64,000 nucleotides of DNA from Dysgonomonas sp. PF1-14 (GTDB lineage Bacteria; Bacteroidota; Bacteroidia; Bacteroidales; Dysgonomonadaceae), in assembly GCF_029892965.1 (NCBI RefSeq), contig NZ_JARXWN010000013.1, positions 1-64,000 on the forward strand. The letters run 5' to 3'. Position 1 is the first letter of the stretch. Each line of letters starts with the position of its first letter. This document shows positions 37,109 to 45,916 of the stretch, piece by piece. The notes below the pieces were generated by a model. It was not told the origin of the DNA, did not search any database, and was given only the letters and a program-made list of their open reading frames with translations. The position numbers were made by a program, and so were the translations under genes.

Positions 37109-40100
37109 ATGAGAAATGCAAGATTATTGAAGTCTTTTAGGCTTTTATTTTTATTCTTTCTAATACCTACTCTCGCATTTTCACAGAACATATCCATACA
37201 GGGTGTGGTGAAAGATGTGACAGGTGAGGGGCTTCCGGGCGTAGCCGTATCGGAAGTCGGAACTTCGAATGGTACACTGACCGATATCGACGGTAATTTT
37301 TCGTTGAGGGTTGCTCCTAACGGAAAAATCAAAGTGTCATTTATCAGTTATAAAACACAGGAAATAGATGTGGCAGGAAAAACATCGTTTAATATCATTC
37401 TGGAAGAAGATACAAAACTACTCGATGAAGTAGTCGTTGTCGGATACGGACAGATGAAAAGAAGTGACCTGACCGGATCGGTCGTTTCCGTGACAAGCGA
37501 TGCAGTCAGCAAGAGTGTTCCTACATCTATCGATCAGGTGTTGCAAGGACGTGCTGCCGGAGTGCAGGTGCAACAAAACTCGGGGATGCCGGGCGGTAGT
37601 TCATCCATTCGTATTCGTGGGGTCAACTCACTGAATGCTTCCAATGAACCTATCTATGTAATAGATGGTGTTGTAATAGACGGTAATACAGGATCGGGAA
37701 CCGATAACGCCCTGTCATCTATCAATCCGTCCGATATTGTGTCGATGGATATATTGAAAGATGCGTCGGCTACAGCTATTTACGGATCGCGCGGAGCCAA
37801 CGGGGTTATCATTATCACAACTAAGCGCGGAACCAAAGGTGATGCAACCATAAGTTACAACGGATATGTAGGTTGGCAGCAAATGCCTAAGAAACTGGAC
37901 TTGATGAATCTTCGGCAATATGCCGAACATAAGAACGAAAGGTCTGCAATGGGAATAGTAGAATGGGACGACAACTTTGTTCGCCCCGACCTGTTGGGTA
38001 AAGGTACTGACTGGCAAGATGAATTATTTTCAAATGCCTTTATGACAAGTCATAACCTGTCGGTAACAGGAGGTAATGAAAAAAGTTCGTATGCCCTTTC
38101 GGCCGGATACCTCGATCAGGAGGGTATAGCTGTAGGATCGGGATTCAAGCGTTTGAATCTGAGCGGTAGTTTTGATTCTCAGGTGAAAAAATACCTGAAA
38201 ATGGGTATCAACTTTGCATTCAGCAACTCTGATCAGGAAATAACTGTATCTGATCAATCACTGATCAAAATCGCAATGAAACAAACACCGAATGTGGCAG
38301 TAAGAAATGCAGAAGGTAATTTTGACGGACCCGATACAGATGAATATGTACAAAATAACCCTATCGGATTGGCTATGATAAAAGAGAATAGCAACGAGAA
38401 GATGGGTATAAGGGCTAATACTTATGCAGAGGCTACTATCATAGAGGGGCTGACTTATAAAACAGAACTTTCATTCGATTACGGTGTAACCAATACATAT
38501 AGATTCGACCCATCTTACCAGTTCGGTGCAATAACTAATGAGGTAAGAGAAGGTACGCAAACCAAATCGTACAATAAATTCTGGACATGGAGGAATATTG
38601 CTACATATAACCGCACCTTCGGAATACATAATGTTAATGCTATGTTAGGCCAGGAAATGCAAAAGTCATCATGGGAATACCTGTCAGGTTATCGTAGCGG
38701 TTATCTTACTAATAATGCTACCGATCTGGATGCAGGGGATGCCACAACAGCCAAAAATAACGGAAGCAGTGGAGCCAGTTCCCTTCTTTCTTATTTCGGA
38801 CGTGTGTTTTATTCTTTCGATAATAAATATTTACTGACAGCAACTCTTCGTCGCGATGGATCATCCAAATTCCATCCGGATAACCGTTGGGGATGGTTTC
38901 CTTCAGCTGCGCTTGCGTGGAGAGTTACCGGAGAAGAATTCCTGAAAGATCATAATGTAATTGACAACCTGAAACTTCGTTTCGGATGGGGTGCTGTAGG
39001 TAACCAAAATGTATCAAACTATGCCTATATGGCCACCTATTCATCTGTAGCCACAAATTGGGGTACAGGACTATTGGCAAGTAACACGCCTAATCCCGAT
39101 CTTAAATGGGAAACTACATACTCCAGCAATCTGGGGCTCGACTTGAATCTGTTTAACAACCGGATAGAATTTATTGCCGATGTTTATTATAAAAAAACAA
39201 AGAATCTTTTATTGATATTGCCTTTACCTTCTTATGTGGGCACATCGGGGCAGGGGTCTGCTACTCCGCCTTGGGCTAATATCGGCTCTCTTGAAAACAA
39301 AGGCCTTGAATTAACATTGAATACGGTAAATATAGATAAGAGAGATTTCCAGTGGCGATCCAATCTGGTATTCTCTATGAACCGGAATAAAGTACGTTCA
39401 CTAGATACTTCAACAAGTATAATAAACACAACGATTCAGGAAGGTTCGGAAACAACGGTTGTAACCCGTACGGCTGTAGGAGAACCTATCGGTCAATTCT
39501 ACGGATACAAAGTTATCGGACGATTCGAAAAAGCTACCGACTTTTATTACAAAGATGCCGATGGCAATATAAAGGCTACAGCCCTGCCTAAAGGTATGGA
39601 GATTGGAGAAAACGGTATGTGGATTGGAGACTATATATTCGAGGATGTAAACAAAGACGGAATTATTGACGAAGAAGACCGTACGTATATAGGAAATCCT
39701 GAACCTAAATTCACATTCGGTATCGGGAATACATTTACATACAAAGGCTTTGATCTGACTATCTTCTTGTCGGGGTCTTACGGAAACGATGTAGTGAACT
39801 ATCAGAGACGATTCCTTGAAAACCCACGTGAAAACACCAACCTGCTCGTAGAAGCACGCGATTATGCACATCTGTCGCTGATAGACCCTAACGGACCTAA
39901 CGACTACCGTAATGTGTATATATCCAGTGGTGCGGCAGATATGCCACGTATAGCAGCTTCTTCGGGAGCATCGACATCTAACTACCGCTTTAGTGATAAG
40001 TTTGTTGAAGACGGGTCTTTCCTGAGAATACAAAATATATCGCTTGGTTACAATTTACCTCGCAAAGTGATAAGCAAAATGGGACTTCAGAATCTGAAAG

Positions 40101-40258
40101 TGTATATGAACCTTCAAAATGTACATACATTTACCAAATATTCGGGATACGATCCTGAAGTAGGTTCATCAAATCAGAGTGTAGGTTTAACCGGTATCGA
40201 CAATGCACGATATCCGTCACCGCGAATCTATACATTCGGTATGAACGTTACATTTTAA
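37109..40258 (+). CDS. SusC-like TonB-dependent outer-membrane transporter 1
   Basis: 1049 residues. A signal peptide (1-25) is followed by a carboxypeptidase-D regulatory-like domain (~27-105, QGVVKDVTGEGLPGVAVSEV), a TonB box/plug (~115-230, DEVVVVGYGQ, GSSSIRIRGVNSLN, SATAIYGSRGANGVI) and a 22-strand barrel ending in Phe. It imports xylo-oligosaccharides captured by the SusD partner into the periplasm with TonB energy. It is first in the unit susC-susD-SGBP-GH10 and has the operator array upstream. Confidence 0.97.
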   Translation: MRNARLLKSFRLLFLFFLIPTLAFSQNISIQGVVKDVTGEGLPGVAVSEVGTSNGTLTDIDGNFSLRVAPNGKIKVSFISYKTQEIDVAGKTSFNIILEEDTKLLDEVVVVGYGQMKRSDLTGSVVSVTSDAVSKSVPTSIDQVLQGRAAGVQVQQNSGMPGGSSSIRIRGVNSLNASNEPIYVIDGVVIDGNTGSGTDNALSSINPSDIVSMDILKDASATAIYGSRGANGVIIITTKRGTKGDATISYNGYVGWQQMPKKLDLMNLRQYAEHKNERSAMGIVEWDDNFVRPDLLGKGTDWQDELFSNAFMTSHNLSVTGGNEKSSYALSAGYLDQEGIAVGSGFKRLNLSGSFDSQVKKYLKMGINFAFSNSDQEITVSDQSLIKIAMKQTPNVAVRNAEGNFDGPDTDEYVQNNPIGLAMIKENSNEKMGIRANTYAEATIIEGLTYKTELSFDYGVTNTYRFDPSYQFGAITNEVREGTQTKSYNKFWTWRNIATYNRTFGIHNVNAMLGQEMQKSSWEYLSGYRSGYLTNNATDLDAGDATTAKNNGSSGASSLLSYFGRVFYSFDNKYLLTATLRRDGSSKFHPDNRWGWFPSAALAWRVTGEEFLKDHNVIDNLKLRFGWGAVGNQNVSNYAYMATYSSVATNWGTGLLASNTPNPDLKWETTYSSNLGLDLNLFNNRIEFIADVYYKKTKNLLLILPLPSYVGTSGQGSATPPWANIGSLENKGLELTLNTVNIDKRDFQWRSNLVFSMNRNKVRSLDTSTSIINTTIQEGSETTVVTRTAVGEPIGQFYGYKVIGRFEKATDFYYKDADGNIKATALPKGMEIGENGMWIGDYIFEDVNKDGIIDEEDRTYIGNPEPKFTFGIGNTFTYKGFDLTIFLSGSYGNDVVNYQRRFLENPRENTNLLVEARDYAHLSLIDPNGPNDYRNVYISSGAADMPRIAASSGASTSNYRFSDKFVEDGSFLRIQNISLGYNLPRKVISKMGLQNLKVYMNLQNVHTFTKYSGYDPEVGSSNQSVGLTGIDNARYPSPRIYTFGMNVTF

Positions 40259-40270
40259 ATAAAAGACAAC

Positions 40271-41899
40271 ATGAAAACAAAGAAATTAATATACACATTA
40301 GCTGTCTCATGCTCTCTGTTATTGACAGGCTGTAGTGATTTTCTCGATATTACACCTAACGACCGTATTACAGGAGATAACTTTTATCAGTCGGAGAGTG
40401 ATTTTCAGGCAGCAACAGCACCACTATACAATAAAGTGTGGTTCGACTTCAATGATAAGTTCTATTATGGATTGGGTGACGGTCGTGCCGGAAACCTCTA
40501 TGCTCCATATTCCGATTATATCTATCCGTTTACCGACCTTACCGAAACAGGGCTTACCGGTCCGCTGGTATCGGCATGGCAGTCTTATTACAATGTCGTA
40601 CAACAGGCGAATAGGGTGATCATCGGTATTAGTGGCAGTGCTTTAGATGAATCGGTAAAACGTCCATACATAGGAGAGGCCCGTTTCATGCGCGGTATGG
40701 CATATTGGTATCTGACCTCATTATGGGGAAATGTTATCTTAAATGAGAATCCGGATGAGCTGGTTGCTAATCCTATTGTGAATACAACTACACAGGAAGA
40801 TGTCTATGAGTTCGTTATGCGTGACTTTGAATATGCGGCTAAATATCTTCCTGCAACAGCTTCTCAAAAAGGCAGATTGACAAAATATGCTGCTTATGGC
40901 ATGTTGTCACGTGTCTATCTTGCATATTCCGGATTAAGCAATAATCCTAACAGTGGGACACGTAATACTCAGTACCTCGAATATGCAAAGAAAGCAGCTG
41001 AAGTTGTTATCGAAAGTAAGGTTTACAGCCTGATGGCCAATTACGCCGATATATTTACCATAGAAAATAATAACAATCAGGAGTCGATGTTTGCACTTCA
41101 ATGGGTGCCTAACGGCGACTATGGTGTAACCAATACCCAGCAAGCTTATTTTGCCTGTGATTCTGAAATCACCGGAGATGATGCGGCTTGGGGATACTGG
41201 ACAAGAGCAAGCTATGATGTACTGAAGGAATATGAAAAAACTGATCTTCGCCGCAAAGCTACATGGATGGGATACGGGGATTTATATCCTGAAATAAATA
41301 AAGCTAATGGTGGTTATCTGTATGAAAAAACCGAACAGGCATGTAATGTCAAAAAAGGAGTTGTAGGTTCTACTAAAGATAATGCTTCTATTTCGCGTAT
41401 GAATTCAGCTCTGAATACAAATATGTTGCGTCTGGCAGAAGTCTACCTGAATTACGCAGAAGCAGTATTGGGCAATGGTGCCAGTACTACCGATGCAACA
41501 GCACTGGAATATTTTAACGCCTTGCGCACTCGCGCCGGAGTTTCTCCGAAGACAAGTATCAGCTATGAAGATTTACGTCACGAACGCCGTGTGGAATTCT
41601 GTATCGAAGGTCTTTATTGGTACGATCTGGTAGCCCGTGCATACTACAAACAACAGGAAGTGATCAATTACATTATTTCTCAGGATCGTGGGACAATCAC
41701 ACCATTTCTGTACGATGCAGCTACTAATACTGCAAGTATAGACGATAGCCGGGATCCTACCACTCGTGCAATAGGAAGTATTGATGCCAGTATTTTTCTG
41801 TTGCCTTACCCTGAGTCTGAAGTTGTACAAAATCCTCTACTGAAAGAAGCACCGGTTTCTTACGAATTTACAGAAGAGAGAATTACCGATTTATTCTAA
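40271..41899 (+). CDS. SusD-like glycan-binding outer-membrane lipoprotein 1
   Basis: 542 residues. The lipoprotein signal ends in LLTGC (Cys21) followed by SDFLDITPND. Later come TPR-like helices with the RFMRGMAYWYL, ARAFN-type and RLAEVYLNYAEAV motifs, and the C-terminal ERRVEFCIEGLYWYDLVR pattern of RagB/SusD. It forms the lid of SusC-1 and delivers oligosaccharides. It lies 12 nt after susC-1. The sugar specificity (xylan) is inferred from neighbours. Confidence 0.96.
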   Translation: MKTKKLIYTLAVSCSLLLTGCSDFLDITPNDRITGDNFYQSESDFQAATAPLYNKVWFDFNDKFYYGLGDGRAGNLYAPYSDYIYPFTDLTETGLTGPLVSAWQSYYNVVQQANRVIIGISGSALDESVKRPYIGEARFMRGMAYWYLTSLWGNVILNENPDELVANPIVNTTTQEDVYEFVMRDFEYAAKYLPATASQKGRLTKYAAYGMLSRVYLAYSGLSNNPNSGTRNTQYLEYAKKAAEVVIESKVYSLMANYADIFTIENNNNQESMFALQWVPNGDYGVTNTQQAYFACDSEITGDDAAWGYWTRASYDVLKEYEKTDLRRKATWMGYGDLYPEINKANGGYLYEKTEQACNVKKGVVGSTKDNASISRMNSALNTNMLRLAEVYLNYAEAVLGNGASTTDATALEYFNALRTRAGVSPKTSISYEDLRHERRVEFCIEGLYWYDLVARAYYKQQEVINYIISQDRGTITPFLYDAATNTASIDDSRDPTTRAIGSIDASIFLLPYPESEVVQNPLLKEAPVSYEFTEERITDLF

Positions 41900-41918
41900 A
41901 AATTAAATTTATACGACA

Positions 41919-43307
41919 ATGAAAAATATACGTTCTATAAAGAATTTTTGGGCAATGAACTTTCTCTTAGGTTTGCTGATTATCGCAGTCGGGTTTACTT
42001 CCTGTAGCGATGATGACGATAGCAACGGAAGTGCGCCTATTACAATAAGTAAAGTGTTTCTGGAAGATGCGGATTCGTCCGTTCCCGACAGAGAGGTCAG
42101 TTTTGCCCGCTTAGGCCAGCTGATTCGTATCGAAGGTTCGGGTTTCAGCGGATTACGTAAAGTATATATTAACGGATATTCTACCTACTTCAATCCGGTA
42201 TTAGTCTCTGACAATTCAATGATACTCAGAATTTCGTCTGAGACACCGACTACAGATGCAGACGCTGAGCTGAGAAATACGATCCGTTTTGTAAAAGATG
42301 CGGCTGAAACAACTTATGATTTTGAGATCAGAGCAGCCGCTCCGAGCATTACAAGTATCTCCAATACACTACCTGCCGAAGGTGAATATATCATGCTTTC
42401 CGGCTCGGGGCTTACCGAAATAGAGAGAATTGTATTTCCGGGTGGTGTTGTTGTCACAAGTGACATTACATCCGATGAAGACGGTGAATTCTGTATAGTG
42501 AAAATGCCTGTGGGTGTATCTGAAGAGGGCGGTTCCATTATGGTTGAAGGTTCTAACGGTGGAGCATACTCTCCGGCATACTTCAATTTCAAAAAAGGAG
42601 TCATTCTTGATTTCGATGGAAACGGAACTCAGGGACATTGGGGGGCAGCAACTAATGCGGGGATGATTACTCCGGACGATCTGCTTTCAGCTGCTATAGG
42701 TGAAGGAAGTGTGTCGAAAGGAAATTATGTGCCACATCGTCCTGCAAGAATAGATACTATCTATGCAGCTAAAAACCGTAACACAGAGGTGTGGACTGCC
42801 GGTAATGGTGTAGACAACTGGCGCGGACAGTTGACTCCGTATATTCCTGCCAGTACAGCTGTTGATAAAGTAGGATTTCAGTTCGATATTTATGTGCCGG
42901 ACGCATGGTCGGGAACAGGCTTTTTGAAACTTTGCTTGATAAACAATTTCAATGGAGGAGAATGGACGGGCGCAACTTACAACTATGTGCCATGGATCGT
43001 AGACGGGAAAGTTGTACCTTTCCAGACAACAGGATGGACTACAGTTACTATTCCTTTCAGCAAGTTCTATAAATTCTCGGATGGTACTTTCACATTCGAA
43101 GATGTACTTGCCGAACGCGAGAATGCCAGCTATGCTAACTTCGGAATGTATTTCGAGAACTCAAATATTGTATTGAGCAATGTTACCGGAAACAGTGGAG
43201 ATAGCGAGACAGAACTCGTATCTTCTAAAACTACTATAAGAGTATATACTGATAACTGGCGTGTTGTTTCTCTTGAGAAGCCAACATACAGCGATTTTGA
43301 AGATTAA
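41919..43307 (+). CDS. Surface glycan-binding lipoprotein with IPT/TIG domains
   Basis: 462 residues. A lipoprotein signal ending VGFTSC (Cys30) is followed by an acidic surface-export-like SDDDDS tract, two IPT/TIG beta-sandwich repeats (~42-130 and ~135-225), and a C-terminal ~235-residue binding domain ([13 protein letters not shown]... to the end) with many Trp and Tyr residues, matching the SGBP C-terminal carbohydrate-binding domain. It captures xylan at the cell surface beside SusC/D. Its stop codon TAA overlaps the next ATG by one base, so translation is likely coupled to the GH10 gene. Confidence 0.88.
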   Translation: MKNIRSIKNFWAMNFLLGLLIIAVGFTSCSDDDDSNGSAPITISKVFLEDADSSVPDREVSFARLGQLIRIEGSGFSGLRKVYINGYSTYFNPVLVSDNSMILRISSETPTTDADAELRNTIRFVKDAAETTYDFEIRAAAPSITSISNTLPAEGEYIMLSGSGLTEIERIVFPGGVVVTSDITSDEDGEFCIVKMPVGVSEEGGSIMVEGSNGGAYSPAYFNFKKGVILDFDGNGTQGHWGAATNAGMITPDDLLSAAIGEGSVSKGNYVPHRPARIDTIYAAKNRNTEVWTAGNGVDNWRGQLTPYIPASTAVDKVGFQFDIYVPDAWSGTGFLKLCLINNFNGGEWTGATYNYVPWIVDGKVVPFQTTGWTTVTIPFSKFYKFSDGTFTFEDVLAERENASYANFGMYFENSNIVLSNVTGNSGDSETELVSSKTTIRVYTDNWRVVSLEKPTYSDFED

Positions 43308-45526
43308 TGAATTTTTTTATGAAAAAGATTATGAAATACAAATATATAATACCGATTATCGCATTGGCAGGAATGAGTCTGATAGCATGCGATGATACCA
43401 AGATGGAGTGGTATAAAGACCCTTCACATGGAGATGTGACCGAATCTGAGTTGCCTCTACAATTAGCTGAGAAAATTTCCCGTTACGCTCCTTTGAAAGA
43501 TTATGCTACCGATTTTATATTAGGTGTCGGCATGGGAGCCGATTTATATCTTAGCGATGAGACTTACAGAAATATAGTTGAACAGAATTTCGTTGAAGTA
43601 ACCACTGGAAATGCAATGAAACATCGCTGGATGGTAAAATCGGACGGAACATTGGACTTCACTAATATCGATAATTTGATACCTCGTCTGCAAGCCGCAG
43701 GTTTGGGATTATACGGGCACACACTGGTTTGGCATTCCAACCAGAATGCAAGTTATCTGAATGGATTGATTGCACCGGTTGTAATACCTGCTCCTGCCGG
43801 TAGTAACCTGCTGGATCTTACAGGATTGAAAGACAAAAGTTTGGCGAGTGGATGGAATCCGCAGAATAAGGGAGCAGGTATTTCCGTTGTCGATGGTAAA
43901 GGTTTGTCCTCTACGTCTCAGGCTGTGGAGATGATTGCAAGTTCAAGTTCGTCTCAGGCGTATAATTTACAATTGATATCACCGGATATAGCAGCAGTTT
44001 CAGGACATACTTATGAAATATCATTCTATATTCGTTCCGACCAACCCGGAAAAGGGCGAGTATCTTTCAGTGGACTTGAAAATAATTATCCATATAAGGA
44101 TTGGTATAATACAGGAGGATCGTGGACTGAATCTTTCGAAACGACAAGTGAGTGGAAGCAGGTACTATTTACCGTAAATGACTTTAGTGCTGCAACCTTT
44201 AAGATGCAGTTCGATTTTGGATACCTACCGGATGTGACTTACTATATAGATGTAGATAATATCTGGGTGAGAGACCTGGATGCAGAACCTACTGTTGTCA
44301 ATCTGCTTACAAATGGTACATTCGATAGTAATATAGAAGGATGGAGCCGCTATAACGGTGCTGCCGATTGTATGTCACAGGCTACTGGTACAGAAGCCTA
44401 TCAGGGAGGCGGTTCTTTGAAAATTCAGAATGCTGCAGATGGAAATGAATGGGATACTCAAATCCATGCTGATTTTACAACGGCATGGGAGCTAAATAAA
44501 AAATATAAAGTTTCATTTATGATACGTTCCGATGCTGTGGGTAGTATGCGATGCTCAACTACAGGGACGGCACGTTATCAGGGTACTGTTACTACCGGTG
44601 CAACATGGACTGAAGTTGTGTGGGAAGTTACAGGAAATGGTGGAGAGACGGGATTGAATCTCGATATGGGTAAAGTTGCCGGAACTTATTACATCGATAA
44701 TGTCGTAGTAGAAGAAGTAGCTGCTACAAAGAATGCTATTGCTCGTGCCAGTGCAACCATCGTAGAAAAAACAGACGAAGAAAAAGCCGAAATTATCGGA
44801 GCTGCTATGGAAAGCTGGATTTCGGAAATGGTAGGTCATTGCAAAACGATAGTAAAAGGATGGGACGTTGTAAATGAGCCAATGGATGACGGTAAACCTT
44901 CATCAATAAAAACAGGTGTTGGTAAGACCGATATAGCCAGCGATGAGTTCTATTGGCAGGATTATCTGGGTAAAGATTATGCAGTAACAGCATTTAAGCT
45001 TGCCCGTAAGTACGGAAATCCGGATGATAAGCTGTTTATTAACGATTATAATCTTGAATATAACCTTGCTAAGTGCGATGGACTGATCGCTTATGTTAAT
45101 TATATCGAAGGCAAGGGTGCTGTGGTAGATGGTATAGGTACACAGATGCATATTGCTATCGATACTAATAAAGATAATATTGCGCAGATGTTCCAGAAAT
45201 TAGGAGCAACAGGCAAGTTGATAAAAGTGACGGAATTGGATATCAAGTTGAATACTTCGTCTCCGACTGCCGAACAACTTGCAGCACAAGCCGAGATGTA
45301 TCAATATGTAATAGATATGTTCAAAAAACATGTTCCACCGGCTCAACAGTATGCAATAACTCTCTGGGGTGTTTCGGATAATCCTAAAGAACATGAGTAT
45401 TGGATTCCGGACGATGGACCGAATGTATGGGATGCTAACTATCAGCGCAAACATGCTTATAAGGGTGTTGCCGACGGATTGGCCGGAAAAGACGTAAGTG
45501 AAGACTTCACCGGAGAACTACAATAA
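43307..45526 (+). CDS. Surface GH10 endoxylanase with two inserted CBM domains
   Basis: 739 residues from the ATG at 43307 (MKK at 43319 is an alternative start). A lipoprotein signal gives Cys28 (SLIAC), so it is likely surface-anchored. The GH10 barrel is split: ~48-160 and ~475-730. The acid/base Glu524 (VVNEP) and nucleophile Glu643 (VTELD) are present. Between the halves lie two CBM4/9-22-type beta-sandwich modules (~165-325 and ~330-472). This split arrangement is known in gut Bacteroidetes xylanases. It cuts xylan chains for import by SusC/D. It is the last gene of its unit, followed by a terminator. Confidence 0.94.
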   Translation: MNFFMKKIMKYKYIIPIIALAGMSLIACDDTKMEWYKDPSHGDVTESELPLQLAEKISRYAPLKDYATDFILGVGMGADLYLSDETYRNIVEQNFVEVTTGNAMKHRWMVKSDGTLDFTNIDNLIPRLQAAGLGLYGHTLVWHSNQNASYLNGLIAPVVIPAPAGSNLLDLTGLKDKSLASGWNPQNKGAGISVVDGKGLSSTSQAVEMIASSSSSQAYNLQLISPDIAAVSGHTYEISFYIRSDQPGKGRVSFSGLENNYPYKDWYNTGGSWTESFETTSEWKQVLFTVNDFSAATFKMQFDFGYLPDVTYYIDVDNIWVRDLDAEPTVVNLLTNGTFDSNIEGWSRYNGAADCMSQATGTEAYQGGGSLKIQNAADGNEWDTQIHADFTTAWELNKKYKVSFMIRSDAVGSMRCSTTGTARYQGTVTTGATWTEVVWEVTGNGGETGLNLDMGKVAGTYYIDNVVVEEVAATKNAIARASATIVEKTDEEKAEIIGAAMESWISEMVGHCKTIVKGWDVVNEPMDDGKPSSIKTGVGKTDIASDEFYWQDYLGKDYAVTAFKLARKYGNPDDKLFINDYNLEYNLAKCDGLIAYVNYIEGKGAVVDGIGTQMHIAIDTNKDNIAQMFQKLGATGKLIKVTELDIKLNTSSPTAEQLAAQAEMYQYVIDMFKKHVPPAQQYAITLWGVSDNPKEHEYWIPDDGPNVWDANYQRKHAYKGVADGLAGKDVSEDFTGELQ

Positions 45527-45540
45527 TATTTATTGAAATT

Positions 45541-45572
45541 AAAAGCCGGTTTTTCTTTTGAACCCGGCTTTT
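45541..45572 (+). terminator. Terminator after the first susCD-GH10 unit
   Basis: AAAAGCCGG (45541-45549) pairs with CCGGCTTTT (45564-45572) around a 14-nt loop, followed by ATTTATT. It lies 14 nt after the GH10 stop and separates unit 1 from unit 2. Confidence 0.8.
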
Positions 45573-45726
45573 ATTTATTACTTATTTTATCCTTTTTTAG
45601 GTGCTATTTCAGATTCCTTACATTCAAGTAAGACTGTTTTTCATTGCCCAACTATATGATTAAAATACAGGATAAATACCTGTCTGATATGAAAGACCAT
45701 GAGAATTGAAGCTATTTAAGTATAAA

Positions 45727-45834
45727 TGTAACACAGGAGATAGTCTTTGTTACATATCCGGAGGCAGATGTTACATGTCCGGTACAAAATGAAACATTTA
45801 TAGGTGGCTCTTGCAAATACCATTTGTAAGTTTG
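45727..45834 (+). promoter_or_regulatory. Operator array and promoter of susC-2 unit
   Basis: Four boxes in phase: TGTAACAC (45727), TGTTACAT (45748), TGTTACAT (45769) and TGAAACAT (45790), each exactly 21 bp apart. The -7 box TAAGTTTG is at 45827-45834, 59 nt from the A at 45768, as in the other two promoters. A ~75-nt leader leads to susC-2. Stretch 45573-45726 shows nothing else. Confidence 0.8.
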
Positions 45835-45916
45835 TTACAACCATGAAAGAGGAAACTTAATCATAGAATATTAAAAACACTTTTAAAACATTAATTAACT
45901 AAATTGGAATGATTTT

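Noticed and set aside
43307-45526. Frameshift or misassembly in the GH10 gene because the barrel is interrupted
   Set aside because: The frame is open throughout and the insert forms complete CBM-like modules between GH10 motifs, a known layout.
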